Source: Robertmurraya kyonggiensis
Lineage (GTDB): Bacteria; Bacillota; Bacilli; Bacillales; Cytobacillaceae
Assembly: GCF_005116465.1 (NCBI RefSeq)
Contig: NZ_SWBM01000001.1
Coordinates: 1,860,001-1,924,000 of the forward strand
Direction of reading: 5' to 3'
Length of the DNA: 64,000 bases
How positions within the stretch are numbered: position 1 is the first letter of the stretch; each line of letters opens with the position of its first letter. The translations under genes and the position numbers were made by a program. The notes below the pieces were generated by a model. The model saw nothing but the letters and a program-made list of their open reading frames with translations. It searched no databases and had not been told where the DNA came from. This document shows positions 1-9,811 of this stretch, piece by piece.

Positions 1-1040
1 GCAGGTACAGCACAGCTATCTGAACGCTCAATACTTGCCGTAAAAGGTTCTTTTGTATCAATATCGACACTTTGAAGAGGTTTGTATAAAGTTGGGATTG
101 GTTTCATCACACCACGAACGACAATTGGCATCCCTGTCGTCATCCCCCCTTCAAATCCACCTAGTCGATTTGATTTACGATAATATCCATCTTGTTCATT
201 CCAAGCAATTTCATCGTGGACTTCACTACCTGGCTTATGAGCAGCCTCAAAGCCAATCCCAAATTCAACGCCTTTAAATGCGTTGATACTGACAATCGCT
301 GCTGCTAGTTTTGCATCTAGCTTGCGATCATAGTGAACATAGCTTCCAACACCAGGAGGCATTCCTTCGACGATAACTTCAACAATTCCCCCAATGGAGT
401 CGCCATTTTCCTTTGCTTGATCAATGGCTTTCATCATTTCTACTTCCGCTTTCGGATCAAGACAGCGAACAGGAGAATTTTCGGTAATCTCTTTTAATGA
501 GCTTATAGATTTATAATTTCGAACTTCACTTTTTACTCCACCAATTTCTACAACATGTGAAGCAACTTCGATTCCTAATAAGGATAAAAGTTTCTTCGCA
601 ACTGCACCAGCAGCAACTCTCACAGTTGTTTCACGTGCTGATGAACGCTCTAGTACATTTCGCAAATCGCGGTGACCATATTTCAGTCCACCGTTTAGAT
701 CAGCATGACCAGGGCGTGGACGAGTAATCTTACGCTTTACTTCTTCTCCCTCATCAAGCTCGAGAGGTTCTTGTCCCATGATCTTTGTCCAATGCTTCCA
801 GTCGTTATTCTCAACGACTAAGGCTACTGGAGAACCAAGGGTAAGTCCATGTCTAATCCCACTGGCAATTTGAGCCGTATCTTTTTCAATTTGCATTCTT
901 CGACCACGGCCATACCCTTTTTGACGTCTTGCTAATTCTTCATTAATATCCTCAGCAAGCAAAGGCATACCGGCTGGTAATCCTTCGATAATTGTTGTTA
1001 ATTGGGGGCCATGTGACTCTCCCGCTGTTAAATATCTCAT
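1..1040 (-). CDS. aroC: Chorismate synthase (3' end beyond window)
   Basis: Converts 5-enolpyruvylshikimate-3-phosphate to chorismate with reduced FMN, the last common step to aromatic amino acids and folate. Reading back from position 1040 the product begins [14 protein letters not shown] and carries the family motifs [17 protein letters not shown] and RSSARETT. About 346 codons are visible without a stop and the frame runs off the left edge; the family is about 390 residues. The gene is called aroF in B. subtilis, where it heads the aro-trp supraoperon regulated by TRAP, whose gene (mtrB) lies 5 kb away here. The ATG is preceded by GAAGGAGGAAAGAG, a strong ribosome site. Identification is secure. 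Confidence 0.97.
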   Translation of the reverse strand, partial: MRYLTAGESHGPQLTTIIEGLPAGMPLLAEDINEELARRQKGYGRGRRMQIEKDTAQIASGIRHGLTLGSPVALVVENNDWKHWTKIMGQEPLELDEGEEVKRKITRPRPGHADLNGGLKYGHRDLRNVLERSSARETTVRVAAGAVAKKLLSLLGIEVASHVVEIGGVKSEVRNYKSISSLKEITENSPVRCLDPKAEVEMMKAIDQAKENGDSIGGIVEVIVEGMPPGVGSYVHYDRKLDAKLAAAIVSINAFKGVEFGIGFEAAHKPGSEVHDEIAWNEQDGYYRKSNRLGGFEGGMTTGMPIVVRGVMKPIPTLYKPLQSVDIDTKEPFTASIERSDSCAVP

Positions 1041-1070
1041 AAACTCTTTCCTCCTTCAACGCTTTAAAGG

Positions 1071-1098
1071 ATTATGTACCAATATAACATATGTGCAA
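1071..1098 (-). promoter_or_regulatory. Candidate SigA promoter of aroC
   Basis: On the minus strand TTGCAC is followed after 16 bases by CATAAT, about 30 bases before the aroC ribosome site. The upstream cheR transcript ends at its own terminator, so aroC needs a promoter in this gap. No experimental support. Confidence 0.45.
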
Positions 1099-1190
1099 AA
1101 ATAAAAATAGTATAAGATTGAAAATATTAAAAATTTACGTCTTCACAACTAATATTGCCTATATTCTATCACAGCTTTTTTAAAGAATAG

Positions 1191-1212
1191 AAAAATAGAG
1201 CCTTATTTGGCT

Positions 1213-1215
<3 letters not shown>
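1191..1215 (-). terminator. Rho-independent terminator of cheR
   Basis: A perfect 7-bp stem (TAGAGCC / GGCTCTA) with a 6-nt loop is followed by TTTTT on the minus strand. The cheR stop codon TAG is the first three bases of the stem, so gene end and terminator overlap. Confidence 0.85.
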
Positions 1216-2004
<789 letters not shown>

Positions 2005-2093
2005 TTACGTTCCGTAAGATTAAATCACATACCCATAAGTATAACAAAAATAACAAAAATTGGAGCGGTACGAAGGAAAAATCTTGCGGAGTA

Positions 2094-2128
2094 TTTAAAA
2101 AAGCGCTTGCAATTTTATACAAGCGCTT
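2094..2128 (-). terminator. Terminator of ndk
   Basis: Minus strand: perfect 9-bp stem AAGCGCTTG / CAAGCGCTT with a 10-nt loop and then TTTTTAAA, about 55 bases after the ndk stop. Confidence 0.8.
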
Positions 2129-2182
2129 ACTTTTATAGTATTGATAACTTTCGCGCAATTATGATTGCACGGATTCTCTTAA

Positions 2183-2629
2183 TTAATAGACCCACTCAGT
2201 AATTAGTTTTGAATAAGATACTAGTTCTTCTTCTTTGAAGAATAAGCCAATTTCTCTTTCTGCACTTTCAGGTGAATCTGAACCATGAATGATATTTTTT
2301 CCTACAGTAGCAGCAAAATCTCCACGAACTGTACCAGGAGCAGCATCTTTCGGATTGGTTTTACCCATCATTCCACGAGCGCTAGCAATAACATCTTCGC
2401 CTTCCCATACCATTGCAAATACTGGACCGGAAGTAATGAAATCTACTAGTTCTCCAAAGAAAGGGCGTTCTTTGTGCTCCCCATAATGCTGCTCGGCTAA
2501 TTCTTGCGGAATGCTCATTAGCTTAGCTCCAACTAACTGAAATCCCTTCTTTTCAAAGCGGGAAACGATTTCACCAATTAAATTACGTTGTACGCCATCA
2601 GGTTTTACCATTAAAAATGTCTTTTCCAT
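2183..2629 (-). CDS. ndk: Nucleoside diphosphate kinase
   Basis: Transfers the gamma phosphate between nucleoside triphosphates and diphosphates through a phosphohistidine. The 148-residue product has the N-terminal MVKPDGVQR motif and the active-site [12 protein letters not shown], in which the His is catalytic. The ATG at 2629 is chosen over a GTG nine bases upstream because AGGAG lies 8 bases before the ATG and would overlap the GTG, and because homologues start MEKTF. Single gene with its own terminator; neighbours as in B. subtilis. Confidence 0.96.
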   Translation of the reverse strand: MEKTFLMVKPDGVQRNLIGEIVSRFEKKGFQLVGAKLMSIPQELAEQHYGEHKERPFFGELVDFITSGPVFAMVWEGEDVIASARGMMGKTNPKDAAPGTVRGDFAATVGKNIIHGSDSPESAEREIGLFFKEEELVSYSKLITEWVY

Positions 2630-2741
2630 GAACTCCACTCCTAAAATTCTTATGTATGTTAGGACTTCATATTATTACCAGTCCACGAAAATATTATCAT
2701 TATTTTCGCAATTTAGCAACAAACTTTAGGAGTGGTGGTGC

Positions 2742-3704
2742 TTAGTACTTCCTTTTTCCGATGTATAGTGCAATATCTTGAAGGGTTCTCTTAGCACGAT
2801 TATTCGGCATATCCTCTAAAACCTCTAAGGCTTTATCTAAATAGCGATTGCTAATTTCAATAGATCTTTCAATAGCATTCGACTTTTTGATTAAGGAAAT
2901 GATTGAATTGATTTCATCTTGGGTCATATCCTCATGAACTTTAACGATCTCTGAGCGAAGTTTCTCATCTTCCATTGCGAAAAGAACAGGCAATGTGATA
3001 TTTCCTTGGAGTAAATCTCCTCCAGCAGGCTTCCCCAACTCTTTCTCTGTACCGGTAAAATCCAAAATATCATCGGTAATCTGAAAGCTCATGCCAACAA
3101 AATATCCAAAACGGTAAAGCTTACGATGAAGACTTTCGTCGACTCCAGCCGCAACTGCACCTAATTGACAGCTTGCTGCAATTAACAATGCTGTCTTTCT
3201 CTTGATTCGCAATAAATAATCTCTAAAATTTTGTTCGAAGCGATATTTATCTTTAATTTGTTCAATTTCACCAATCGATAGCTCGACGATGGTATTCGCT
3301 AAAATTTTGTGTGCAATTGGGTCATCAATCTTGGTCATTAACTCCAAAGCCTTGGCAAAAATGTAATCTCCTGAATACATGGCAAAGCGGTTATCCCATT
3401 TGTTCTTTATCGTCGGTCTTCCGCGGCGCAGATCAGCATCGTCGATAACATCATCATGAACCAAAGATGCCATATGAATTAACTCCAGTGCAACAGCAAC
3501 TTCTTTAATTACATGAATGTCATAACGCCCGAATTTCCCAGCAAGTAAAACAAAAACAGGGCGGATTCTTTTTCCACCTGCTTGGAGTAAATGTAAAGAG
3601 GCTTCTTGTAACAACGGTGATTCACCATGCACAGTATCCTCTAACGTTTTTTCTATTATGTTGATATCCGAGTTCAAAAATGAATACATCATTTTTAGTT
3701 TCAT
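2742..3704 (-). CDS. hepT: Heptaprenyl diphosphate synthase component II
   Basis: Catalytic large subunit of the heterodimer that elongates farnesyl diphosphate to heptaprenyl diphosphate, the menaquinone-7 side chain. The 320 residues show both aspartate-rich motifs of trans-prenyltransferases: DDVIDDADLRRGRP near 85 and DDILDFTGTEKELGK near 215, plus GGKRIRP near 43. The start MKLKMMYSFLN aligns with the conserved start in B. subtilis. Unlike the hepS-menH-hepT operon of B. subtilis, hepT is separated from menG by a terminator, a candidate promoter and a tandem duplication that includes its first ten codons (see repeat at 3676-3907). No clear terminator follows; a CGAAAATA/TATTTTCG hairpin lies downstream. 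Confidence 0.95.
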   Translation of the reverse strand: MKLKMMYSFLNSDINIIEKTLEDTVHGESPLLQEASLHLLQAGGKRIRPVFVLLAGKFGRYDIHVIKEVAVALELIHMASLVHDDVIDDADLRRGRPTIKNKWDNRFAMYSGDYIFAKALELMTKIDDPIAHKILANTIVELSIGEIEQIKDKYRFEQNFRDYLLRIKRKTALLIAASCQLGAVAAGVDESLHRKLYRFGYFVGMSFQITDDILDFTGTEKELGKPAGGDLLQGNITLPVLFAMEDEKLRSEIVKVHEDMTQDEINSIISLIKKSNAIERSIEISNRYLDKALEVLEDMPNNRAKRTLQDIALYIGKRKY

Positions 3705-3907
3705 AATAACTTCACCAGCTCTGCCATCTAATAAATTGTTTCTTTCTATTCTAAAGCTAGCCTCACTAAAAATGAATACATCATTTTTAGTTTCATTTCA
3801 CTTCACCAGCTCTGCCATCTAATAAATTGTTCTTTCTATTCTAAAGCTAGCCTCACTAAAAATGAATACATCATTTTTAGTTTCATAATAACTTCACCAG
3901 CTCTGCC
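3676..3907 (-). repeat. Tandem duplication of the hepT translation start region
   Basis: Two units of 92 and 90 bases plus a partial third (3858-3907) are nearly identical. The unit covers the ribosome site, ATG and first ten codons of hepT plus upstream sequence. The two upstream copies of the start (ATG at 3796 and 3886) open 16-codon reading frames, 3746-3796 and 3836-3886, that begin with the same ten residues as HepT and then stop at TAG. The unit with the real start is nearest the gene. Confidence 0.93.
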
Positions 3908-3939
3908 TTGACTATTAATTATTAAGTTCAATCCTTATA

Positions 3940-3948
3940 ATTATATCA
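3940..3948 (-). promoter_or_regulatory. Candidate extended -10 promoter of hepT
   Basis: Minus strand reads TGATATAAT, an extended -10 element, between the menG terminator and the hepT leader duplication. No good -35 is seen. It would give a leader of about 230 nt containing all three copies of the start region. Confidence 0.45.
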
Positions 3949-3968
3949 ATAAAATCCCTTATCTAATT

Positions 3969-4002
3969 AAAAACTTAAGTCAAATTTTTGACTTAAGTTT
4001 TT
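3969..4002 (-). terminator. Terminator between menG and hepT
   Basis: Perfect 16-bp inverted repeat (AAAAACTTAAGTCAAA and its complement) with a 2-nt centre, ending in a T run in both directions, 13 bases after the menG stop. It separates hepT transcription from hepS-menG. Confidence 0.85.
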
Positions 4003-4014
4003 TTAAGAGCACAT

Positions 4015-4725
4015 TTATTCCTTGTGGCCGATATGAACAGCTGCTGCACCGCCACTGTATGGTTTATAAGTAACCTTCTTAAATCCAGCAGTTTCAAACA
4101 TTCTTGCTAACTCTTTCATTCCTGGGAAATCTCTTGCTGATTCATGAAGCCACGCATATTCATTGTAGCTCTTTGCAAAAAGCTTTCCAAACAACGGCAT
4201 GATAAAGCGAAAGTAGAAAAAGAATAGCTGGCGATACCCAAACATCGTTGGTTGTGAAGTTTCTAGGCAAACTCCAATCCCACCTGGTTTAAGTACACGA
4301 TTCATCTCTTTTAATACTTGTAGATAATCTGGTACATTTCTTAAACCAAATCCGATTGTCACATAATCAAACGTATTATCTTCAAACGGAAGTTCCATTG
4401 CGTTACCATGGATAAGCTTCACTTGATTAAGATTTAAATTCTTAACCTTTTCCTCACCGACCTTTAGCATGTTCTTACTAAAGTCCAAACCAATTACTTC
4501 ACCATTTGGTCCAATTTTTTCAGCGAGTGTGATTGTCCAATCAGCAGTACCACAACAAACATCTAACGCCTTTTTCCCTGCTTGAACATTCATACGTTTC
4601 ATTGTATCATCGCGCCATTTTTTATGCAGTTGAAAGCTAATAACCGAATTCATTTTATCATAGTTATCTGAGATTTTTTCAAAAACTCCATGTACACGTT
4701 GTTCTTTGGACTGGCTCATTTTCAT
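4015..4725 (-). CDS. menG: Demethylmenaquinone methyltransferase
   Basis: SAM-dependent methylation of demethylmenaquinone, the last step of menaquinone synthesis (ubiE/menH family). The 236-residue class I methyltransferase has [12 protein letters not shown] near 50 (SAM loop), [17 protein letters not shown] near 108 and the family signature [10 protein letters not shown] near 203. Its ATG overlaps the hepS stop (ATGA), so translation is coupled; a second in-frame ATG at 4719 has slightly better ribosome-site spacing and could be used. Operon hepS-menG. Confidence 0.95.
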   Translation of the reverse strand: MKMSQSKEQRVHGVFEKISDNYDKMNSVISFQLHKKWRDDTMKRMNVQAGKKALDVCCGTADWTITLAEKIGPNGEVIGLDFSKNMLKVGEEKVKNLNLNQVKLIHGNAMELPFEDNTFDYVTIGFGLRNVPDYLQVLKEMNRVLKPGGIGVCLETSQPTMFGYRQLFFFYFRFIMPLFGKLFAKSYNEYAWLHESARDFPGMKELARMFETAGFKKVTYKPYSGGAAAVHIGHKE

Positions 4726-5543
4726 CCTTCTTCCACAAGCGATTTAGCACCTAGCTGATGTTGATGTAAAATATCCTCAATCTTTTCATCAACAGCTTCA
4801 TTAAGAATTGAGAGGTTTCTTTTTGCCTTAATTAATTGCTCTTTTGAAAAATTTATATATTTATCACAGATAAGAATTAAATATTTCTTTTGCTCATGTG
4901 ACAGTTCTCGAAGGGAGTGTTCATGTTTCGGAAAAACAAGCTTTTTCAAAGCTTCGAATACGACTGAGCGTTTTGTTTGAGCAAATAACTCTTTTTCCGA
5001 AATCAAACGTTTAATAAACATATAATTGGCAATTAAATCATTCCAACCTGGAGCTTGTATATGATTAATTAATTTTTGATAGAGAGAAGATTCGATTCTT
5101 TTTAGACTATCCATCAAACTTTCAATTCCGTTTACTTCCTGTTGATAAACAATTATTTTCTGATCGTTAATTGTTTCAATGCCCTCAGCTAGTAAGCGAA
5201 TGACCTCAATATCGTCTTGCTCTGCCAGAATCTTGTAATATAAACCACTATAATAGATTCCTGCTAACACAGTTAGTTGACGATGCTTTTGATTGGTTTC
5301 TCCTGTCATATCATTCGTTACCTTTTCATGCGTATCAAGAGCAATTTGCAATAGCAGCGTCGGAACTGCATAATGCTCAATCTCATCTAAGGACATTCCC
5401 TTTTCGTCCAAAAAGGAAACAAGAAGAAGAAGCTTATCATCGTCGATAATGGGTGCTTCGATATTTTGGGATAAGAAGGGATGACTAATCCTTCCTTTAA
5501 TTTTCTCCCTAACATACTCGCATTTTTTTTGAAGGTCCTGCAT
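4722..5543 (-). CDS. hepS: Heptaprenyl diphosphate synthase component I
   Basis: Small regulatory subunit that pairs with HepT and sets the C35 product length; it has no aspartate-rich motif itself. The 273-residue product contains the recognisable [18 protein letters not shown] segment (about 70-90) and [15 protein letters not shown] near 110. Start ATG follows AAGGGTGAT. Identification rests on these segments and on synteny with mtrB upstream and menG downstream. It is about 20 residues longer than B. subtilis HepS. Confidence 0.9.
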   Translation of the reverse strand: MQDLQKKCEYVREKIKGRISHPFLSQNIEAPIIDDDKLLLLVSFLDEKGMSLDEIEHYAVPTLLLQIALDTHEKVTNDMTGETNQKHRQLTVLAGIYYSGLYYKILAEQDDIEVIRLLAEGIETINDQKIIVYQQEVNGIESLMDSLKRIESSLYQKLINHIQAPGWNDLIANYMFIKRLISEKELFAQTKRSVVFEALKKLVFPKHEHSLRELSHEQKKYLILICDKYINFSKEQLIKAKRNLSILNEAVDEKIEDILHQHQLGAKSLVEEG

Positions 5544-5705
5544 GTAATCACCCTTGTATTCCCAAGTTTATATTGAAGGCTATTTATATAAATACGATTG
5601 ATTTTCACAATAAATGTATTACTAAATAAAACTTTTAAATGGAAACAGATTTTATCGGAATCGAAGAATTTTCTGTATTATTTCATTCATGTAAACGCAA
5701 TGACA

Positions 5706-5714
5706 ATTATATCA
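5706..5714 (-). promoter_or_regulatory. Candidate extended -10 promoter of hepS
   Basis: TGATATAAT on the minus strand within the 234-base gap between mtrB and hepS, about 160 bases before the hepS ATG. There is no convincing -35. The gap holds no terminator, so read-through from mtrB is also possible. Confidence 0.45.
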
Positions 5715-5777
5715 TAAATGAATTTAATATTGCTCTGTTTGTAAAAATATAGAGTATTCTGTGTATTGCTTTCAACT

Positions 5778-6008
5778 CTACTTTTTTGGCTCACTTTCAA
5801 TTTCACCTTGAGAAGTCAAAATCTTCGCGTGCCCTCTTACTTTGATCGCTGATGTATGTTCTGTGAACTGAGCAATCATTACTTCGCCTTTATCCAGCTT
5901 TTCCGAGTGATGAAATCTTGTATCGGTACCTCGAGTAAGACCGATTACATTTACACCGTCTTCAATAGCTTTAATAACAACATAATCTCCAGTTGGTTTG
6001 TTCTCCAT
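5778..6008 (-). CDS. mtrB: trp RNA-binding attenuation protein TRAP
   Basis: Forms an 11-mer ring that, with bound tryptophan, wraps trp leader RNA containing GAG/UAG repeats and causes attenuation. The 76-residue product contains the conserved [20 protein letters not shown] and [12 protein letters not shown] cores that form the tryptophan pocket and RNA-binding edge. ATG at 6008 is chosen over a start five codons upstream because AAAGGTGAT lies just before it and homologues begin there. Sits directly after folE as in B. subtilis mtrAB. Confidence 0.96.
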   Translation of the reverse strand: MENKPTGDYVVIKAIEDGVNVIGLTRGTDTRFHHSEKLDKGEVMIAQFTEHTSAIKVRGHAKILTSQGEIESEPKK

Positions 6009-6057
6009 TCGATCACCTTTCAACTCATCAATATTTAGACATCACTTTATTCCCTAT

Positions 6058-6107
6058 AGAGAAGTGTCGACTATTCTCTAAGATTTAGTCGACACAGAAA
6101 CTTCTCT
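6058..6107 (-). other. Long bulged hairpin between folE and mtrB
   Basis: A 10-bp stem (6064-6073 with 6086-6095) continues through a bulge into a second stem AGAGAAG/CTTCTCT that uses the folE TAG stop region. No T run follows, so it is unlikely to terminate. It may act in mRNA processing or stability. Confidence 0.7.
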
Positions 6108-6672
6108 ATTGCTTGATTAGTGATAGAATTTCTGCACGAGCATTGCTATCATCAGCAAATGTTCCTCGTACAGCCGTGGTAATCGTTTTTGCTCCAGGCT
6201 TTTTCACGCCTCGCATCGTCATGCACATATGCTCTGCCTCTACGACGATCATTACACCATGCGGCTCAAGCTTTTCCATGATCGCATCTGCAACCGTAGA
6301 AGTAATTCTTTCTTGAAGCTGTGGTCTTTTTGCGACTGCTTCCACCGCACGCGCTAGCTTACTTAATCCCGTAACCCTACCATTACGTGGAATATAGGCT
6401 ACATGCGCTTTTCCGTAAAAAGGAACAAGATGATGTTCGCACATGGAGTAGAATGGGATATCCTTTACTAATACAAGTTCTTCATGATCTTCACTAAAAA
6501 TAGTTTCAAAGTACTCACGTGGGTCCTGGTTTAGCCCTTGAAATACTTCTTCATACATTTTTGCAACCCTTTTCGGTGTATCTAATACGCCTTCACGATT
6601 TGGGTCGTCTCCTACGGCTTCTAATATTAAACGTACCGCCTCTTCAATTTGGGCACGATTTACTTTTGTCAT
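6106..6672 (-). CDS. folE: GTP cyclohydrolase I
   Basis: Converts GTP to dihydroneopterin triphosphate, the first step of folate synthesis. 188 residues, the usual size of bacterial FolE. Zinc ligands lie in [20 protein letters not shown] near residue 77 and in [14 protein letters not shown] near 148; [18 protein letters not shown] forms the tunnel region. ATG preceded by a near-ideal AGGAGG. Called mtrA in B. subtilis, with mtrB immediately downstream. Confidence 0.97.
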   Translation of the reverse strand: MTKVNRAQIEEAVRLILEAVGDDPNREGVLDTPKRVAKMYEEVFQGLNQDPREYFETIFSEDHEELVLVKDIPFYSMCEHHLVPFYGKAHVAYIPRNGRVTGLSKLARAVEAVAKRPQLQERITSTVADAIMEKLEPHGVMIVVEAEHMCMTMRGVKKPGAKTITTAVRGTFADDSNARAEILSLIKQ

Positions 6673-6860
6673 TATGTATCCTCCTCAGCCTTAACAAACT
6701 AACACTAGTTTTATGTATTTCATTTTGTACTCATAAGTATAACAATAACATATTAGCATAACTATTTTAGTTCAAGCAAAACAGAAGAATTTATTTATAG
6801 TGTTAAGGCTGAACATGCTAATTACTCTACCTTCTAGAATATCGATTTTTCCATAAAAAT

Positions 6861-6898
6861 AAAAAAGGCAACGCATGTATAAATGCGTGCCTTTTTTA
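6861..6898 (-). terminator. Terminator of hbs
   Basis: Stem AAAAAAGGCA(A)CGCAT pairing with ATGCG(T)TGCCTTTTTT on the minus strand, about 30 bases after the hbs stop. Confidence 0.85.
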
Positions 6899-6928
6899 TC
6901 AAGATAAGCTTAAAGTACTTTTATGTAA

Positions 6929-7201
6929 TTATTTTACTGCGTCTTTAAGCGCCTTACCTGGTTTGAAAGCAGGTACCTTGCTAGCAGAAATTTCAATTTC
7001 TTCGCCAGTTTGAGGGTTACGACCTTTACGAGCTGCACGCTCACGTACCTCAAAGTTTCCGAAACCGATTAATTGTACTTTATCACCATCTTTTAAAGCA
7101 TTTAAGATGGAATCAAATACTGCATCAACTGCTTTAGTAGCGTCCTTTTTAGAAAGTTCACTGCTTTCCGCAACTGCATTAACTAGTTCTGTCTTGTTCA
7201 T
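6929..7201 (-). CDS. hbs: DNA-binding protein HU
   Basis: Small nucleoid protein that bends DNA as a dimer. 90 residues with the family signature [18 protein letters not shown] (beta arm). ATG at 7201 follows GGAGGTGAAAGGC, an ideal site; an upstream GTG is part of that site and is rejected. Monocistronic between folE and spoIVA, with its own promoter and terminator. Confidence 0.97.
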   Translation of the reverse strand: MNKTELVNAVAESSELSKKDATKAVDAVFDSILNALKDGDKVQLIGFGNFEVRERAARKGRNPQTGEEIEISASKVPAFKPGKALKDAVK

Positions 7202-7344
7202 GCCTTTCACCTCCTCCCAAAAAATTCAATCCATTAAGTTGAAAATTGCATTCTTATCATCATTTGTAAACAAAATTACTGATTTCTATACGCCTAAGAC
7301 TTGTTTTTATCCCTATTTCAACATTTTTCTGCTGTAATGGGAGC

Positions 7345-7374
7345 ATTATATGACAAAAAGCGAAAGTTAATCAA
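7345..7374 (-). promoter_or_regulatory. Candidate SigA promoter of hbs
   Basis: TTGATT, 18-base spacer, TATAAT on the minus strand, about 145 bases before the hbs ATG. Confidence 0.55.
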
Positions 7375-7806
7375 CTAATGTGATGAATTCACTAATGACG
7401 GGGAATGTACCCATGCCATATAATAAATGATAAAAATCAAGATTTCAACATTTTTTCTTTAAAAACCCTTTATTTTCAAGGATTCAAGTCATTCGCATCA
7501 GTAATTCTGTTAAAAGATTATCACAATCAATTAAGCTTATCAAGAAAATTTAGCGAAATAATGGTAATCTTTTCATTTTTGATATGAATTTGTCATATTT
7601 TGTCGAGGATGGAGCGAAAAAAATGATACTTTTAGACTATGTTTAAACTAAAAATTTCTCCAGCCATAAATTCATCCAAAAACCCACTTAAATCAAGTGT
7701 TTTCTCCCCTTTAATAGGTCTTATTTTTCTTCAAGTTTCATTCTATCAAATTCACTTTTTCTACCAGAAAAAGCAAGAAATTAACATGAAAAACCTTTAA
7801 TGTGAA
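7375..7806. other. AT-rich gap between hbs and spoIVA
   Basis: More than 400 bases without a supported gene. Short open frames lack ribosome sites and recognisable motifs. The rest of the gap holds the hbs promoter (7345-7374), a decayed repeat element (7807-7980) and the spoIVA terminator. Confidence 0.6.
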
Positions 7807-7980
7807 GGCTCTTTTCACAAAGATTGTTACTTTAAGATTGATTAAAAGAATAACAATTTATCCCACAAAAAATAGAAAAATAGCGAAAATTGTCATACAA
7901 AAGTAATTTGTATCATTAAACCACCCGGTAAGTGTAAACGTCGGAATTTAGAATTTTGAAGATAAACCCGTTAAAAACGC
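7807..7980 (+). mobile_element. Decayed third copy of the GGCTCTTTTC-ended MITE-like element
   Basis: Begins with GGCTCTTTTC and continues CAAAGATTGTT like the end of the copy at 56151-56391, then matches internal segments: tagcgaaaa..tg.c, tacaaaa, taaaccacc, cggta and gtgtaaa.gtcgg, in the same order as the other copies. Opposite orientation to the other two. It lacks part of the centre and ends near TTAAAAACGC. No flanking target duplication is visible. The homology call rests on reading by eye. Confidence 0.7.
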
Positions 7981-7983
7981 AAA

Positions 7984-8011
7984 AGAAAAAAAGACTCTGA
8001 AACAGAGTCTT
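7984..8011 (-). terminator. Terminator of spoIVA
   Basis: Minus strand AAGACTCTG TTT CAGAGTCTT followed by TTTTTT, 9 bases after the spoIVA stop. Confidence 0.88.
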
Positions 8012-8019
8012 CCAAGCAT

Positions 8020-9498
8020 CTATAGAATAATGGCGATTAGGCCGCCGGATCCTTCGTTTATGATTCTTTCTAGTGTCTCTTTTAACTTGTAGCGAGCGTT
8101 CTCAGGCATTAAAGATAGCTTAGCTTGAATCCCTTCTCGAACGATGGAGCTTAAGCTACGACCAAATATATCAGAATTCCAAATAGATAGTGGGTCATCC
8201 TCAAAGTCTTGCATTAAATATCGGACCAATTCTTCACTTTGCTTTTCTGTACCGATAATTGGTGCAAACTCTGACTCTACATCTACCTTAATCATGTGGA
8301 TAGACGGTGCAACCGCCTTTAATCTGACACCAAATCTTGCTCCTTGGCGAATGATTTCTGGCTCATCTAAACTCATATCTGCAAGTGAAGGAGCTGCAAT
8401 TCCATAGCCTGTTTGTTTTACCATTTTTAAAGCATCAGAAATGACATCATACTCCTGTTTTGCATGAGCGAAGTCTTGCATTAATTCTAGTAAATGGTCG
8501 CGCCCACGGATCTCAACTCCGACAATTTCTTTTAGAATATCGTCATAGAGTTCGTCTGGAGCAAATAGGTCGATTTCCGCTACCCCTTGACCCATTTCAA
8601 TCCCAGCTAATCCAGCTCTTTCGATGAATTCGTAGTCACTGAACAATTGTACAACCCTGTCGACATCACGAAGTCTCTTAATATCTTTCACAGTTTCCTT
8701 AACAGCTTCCTGATAGCTCTCTCTTAGCCAATGATCTTCTTTTAGAACCATAACCCAGCTAGGAAGATTGACATTCACTTCTAGGACTGGGAATTCGTAT
8801 AATGCTTCTCGCATTACATTAAGTACGTCTGTCTCACGCATGCCCTCGATGCTCATAGCGAGTACAGGAATATCATATTTCACCATCAATTCCCCGCGAA
8901 GAGCGTCTGTATTAGGATGGTGAGGCTGTACACTATTGATGACCATGATGAACGGCTTACCTACTTCTTTCAGTTCGGCAATGACCCTTTCTTCGGCCTC
9001 AATATAGTCTGCTCTTGGAATTTCACCGATAGTTCCATCGGTTGTAATGACAACTCCAATTGTAGAATGCTCTTGAATGACCTTGCGCGTGCCAATTTCC
9101 GCAGCTTCATGAAATGGAATCGGTTCCTCATACCATGGTGTATTAATCATCCTAGGGCCATTCTCGTCCTCATAGCCCTTTGCACCTGGAACCGTATAGC
9201 CCACACAATCAACTAAACGAATATTGACATCTAGTCCTTCACTAACATGAATCGATGCTGCTTGATTTGGTACAAATTTTGGTTCTGTAGTCATAATTGT
9301 TCTTCCCGCTGCACTTTGAGGCAGTTCATCTTGGGTACGAGCTCTCTCGGCCTCGTTATCCATATTCGGAAGAACGACTAGTTCCATGAATTTTTTAATG
9401 AATGTGGACTTCCCAGTTCGAACTGCTCCAACTACTCCTAAATATATATCGCCGCCTGTCCTTTCGGCAATATCCTTAAAAATATCTACCTTTTCCAA
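8020..9498 (-). CDS. spoIVA: Stage IV sporulation protein A (coat morphogenetic ATPase)
   Basis: Polymerises with ATP hydrolysis on the forespore to form the coat basement layer and is needed for coat and cortex assembly. Extremely conserved: Walker A GAVRTGKST near residue 24, LVDCVGYTVPG near 95, TTDGTIGEIPRADYIEAEE near 160 and the C-terminal LSLMPENARYKLKETL membrane-association region. A TTG at 9498 is the likely start, because AGGAGGGGATCAC precedes it and it gives MEKVDIFKDI and 492 residues as in B. subtilis. Mother-cell expression is expected, but no convincing SigE promoter was found by eye. Confidence 0.97.
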   Translation of the reverse strand: MEKVDIFKDIAERTGGDIYLGVVGAVRTGKSTFIKKFMELVVLPNMDNEAERARTQDELPQSAAGRTIMTTEPKFVPNQAASIHVSEGLDVNIRLVDCVGYTVPGAKGYEDENGPRMINTPWYEEPIPFHEAAEIGTRKVIQEHSTIGVVITTDGTIGEIPRADYIEAEERVIAELKEVGKPFIMVINSVQPHHPNTDALRGELMVKYDIPVLAMSIEGMRETDVLNVMREALYEFPVLEVNVNLPSWVMVLKEDHWLRESYQEAVKETVKDIKRLRDVDRVVQLFSDYEFIERAGLAGIEMGQGVAEIDLFAPDELYDDILKEIVGVEIRGRDHLLELMQDFAHAKQEYDVISDALKMVKQTGYGIAAPSLADMSLDEPEIIRQGARFGVRLKAVAPSIHMIKVDVESEFAPIIGTEKQSEELVRYLMQDFEDDPLSIWNSDIFGRSLSSIVREGIQAKLSLMPENARYKLKETLERIINEGSGGLIAIIL

Positions 9499-9741
9499 GT
9501 GATCCCCTCCTGAAATCATGAGTTAGTGGGATAATATTTATCCGAATTTTAGTGCTATATATAGACAATATATACTTATGACGTTGTCCTACATCTGTAT
9601 GACAGTTTTCTAAAATTTTTGCCCTCCTTATTTCATAAACTTGTTTTCCTACTAGTCTTTTCGATTTACTAAAGTTACGCTTACATCCATTTATCCAGTC
9701 TCTTTTTCCATGTAAAAAAATTTATAAAAATATAAAATAAA
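9499..9741. other. spoIVA-yphF intergenic region
   Basis: AT-rich spacer holding the unidentified spoIVA promoter. Apart from the yphF terminator at its low-to-mid end no structure or gene was recognised. Confidence 0.5.
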
Positions 9742-9780
9742 AACCCTTCTCCTACAATATATTCCTGTAAGAAAAGGGTT
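9742..9780 (-). terminator. Terminator of yphF
   Basis: Minus strand stem AACCCTT..TACA with TGTA..AAGGGTT, then TTTATTTT. Confidence 0.8.
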
Positions 9781-9811
9781 ATGACTATTTATCACTTAGC
9801 TAAATAACGTT

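Noticed and set aside
7405-7587. 60-codon plus-strand frame in the hbs-spoIVA gap
   Set aside because: No ribosome site, AT-driven composition and no recognisable motif.
9499-9600. SigE promoter in front of spoIVA
   Set aside because: TCATAA is followed by TATATA-rich sequence, not by a convincing CATA -10.
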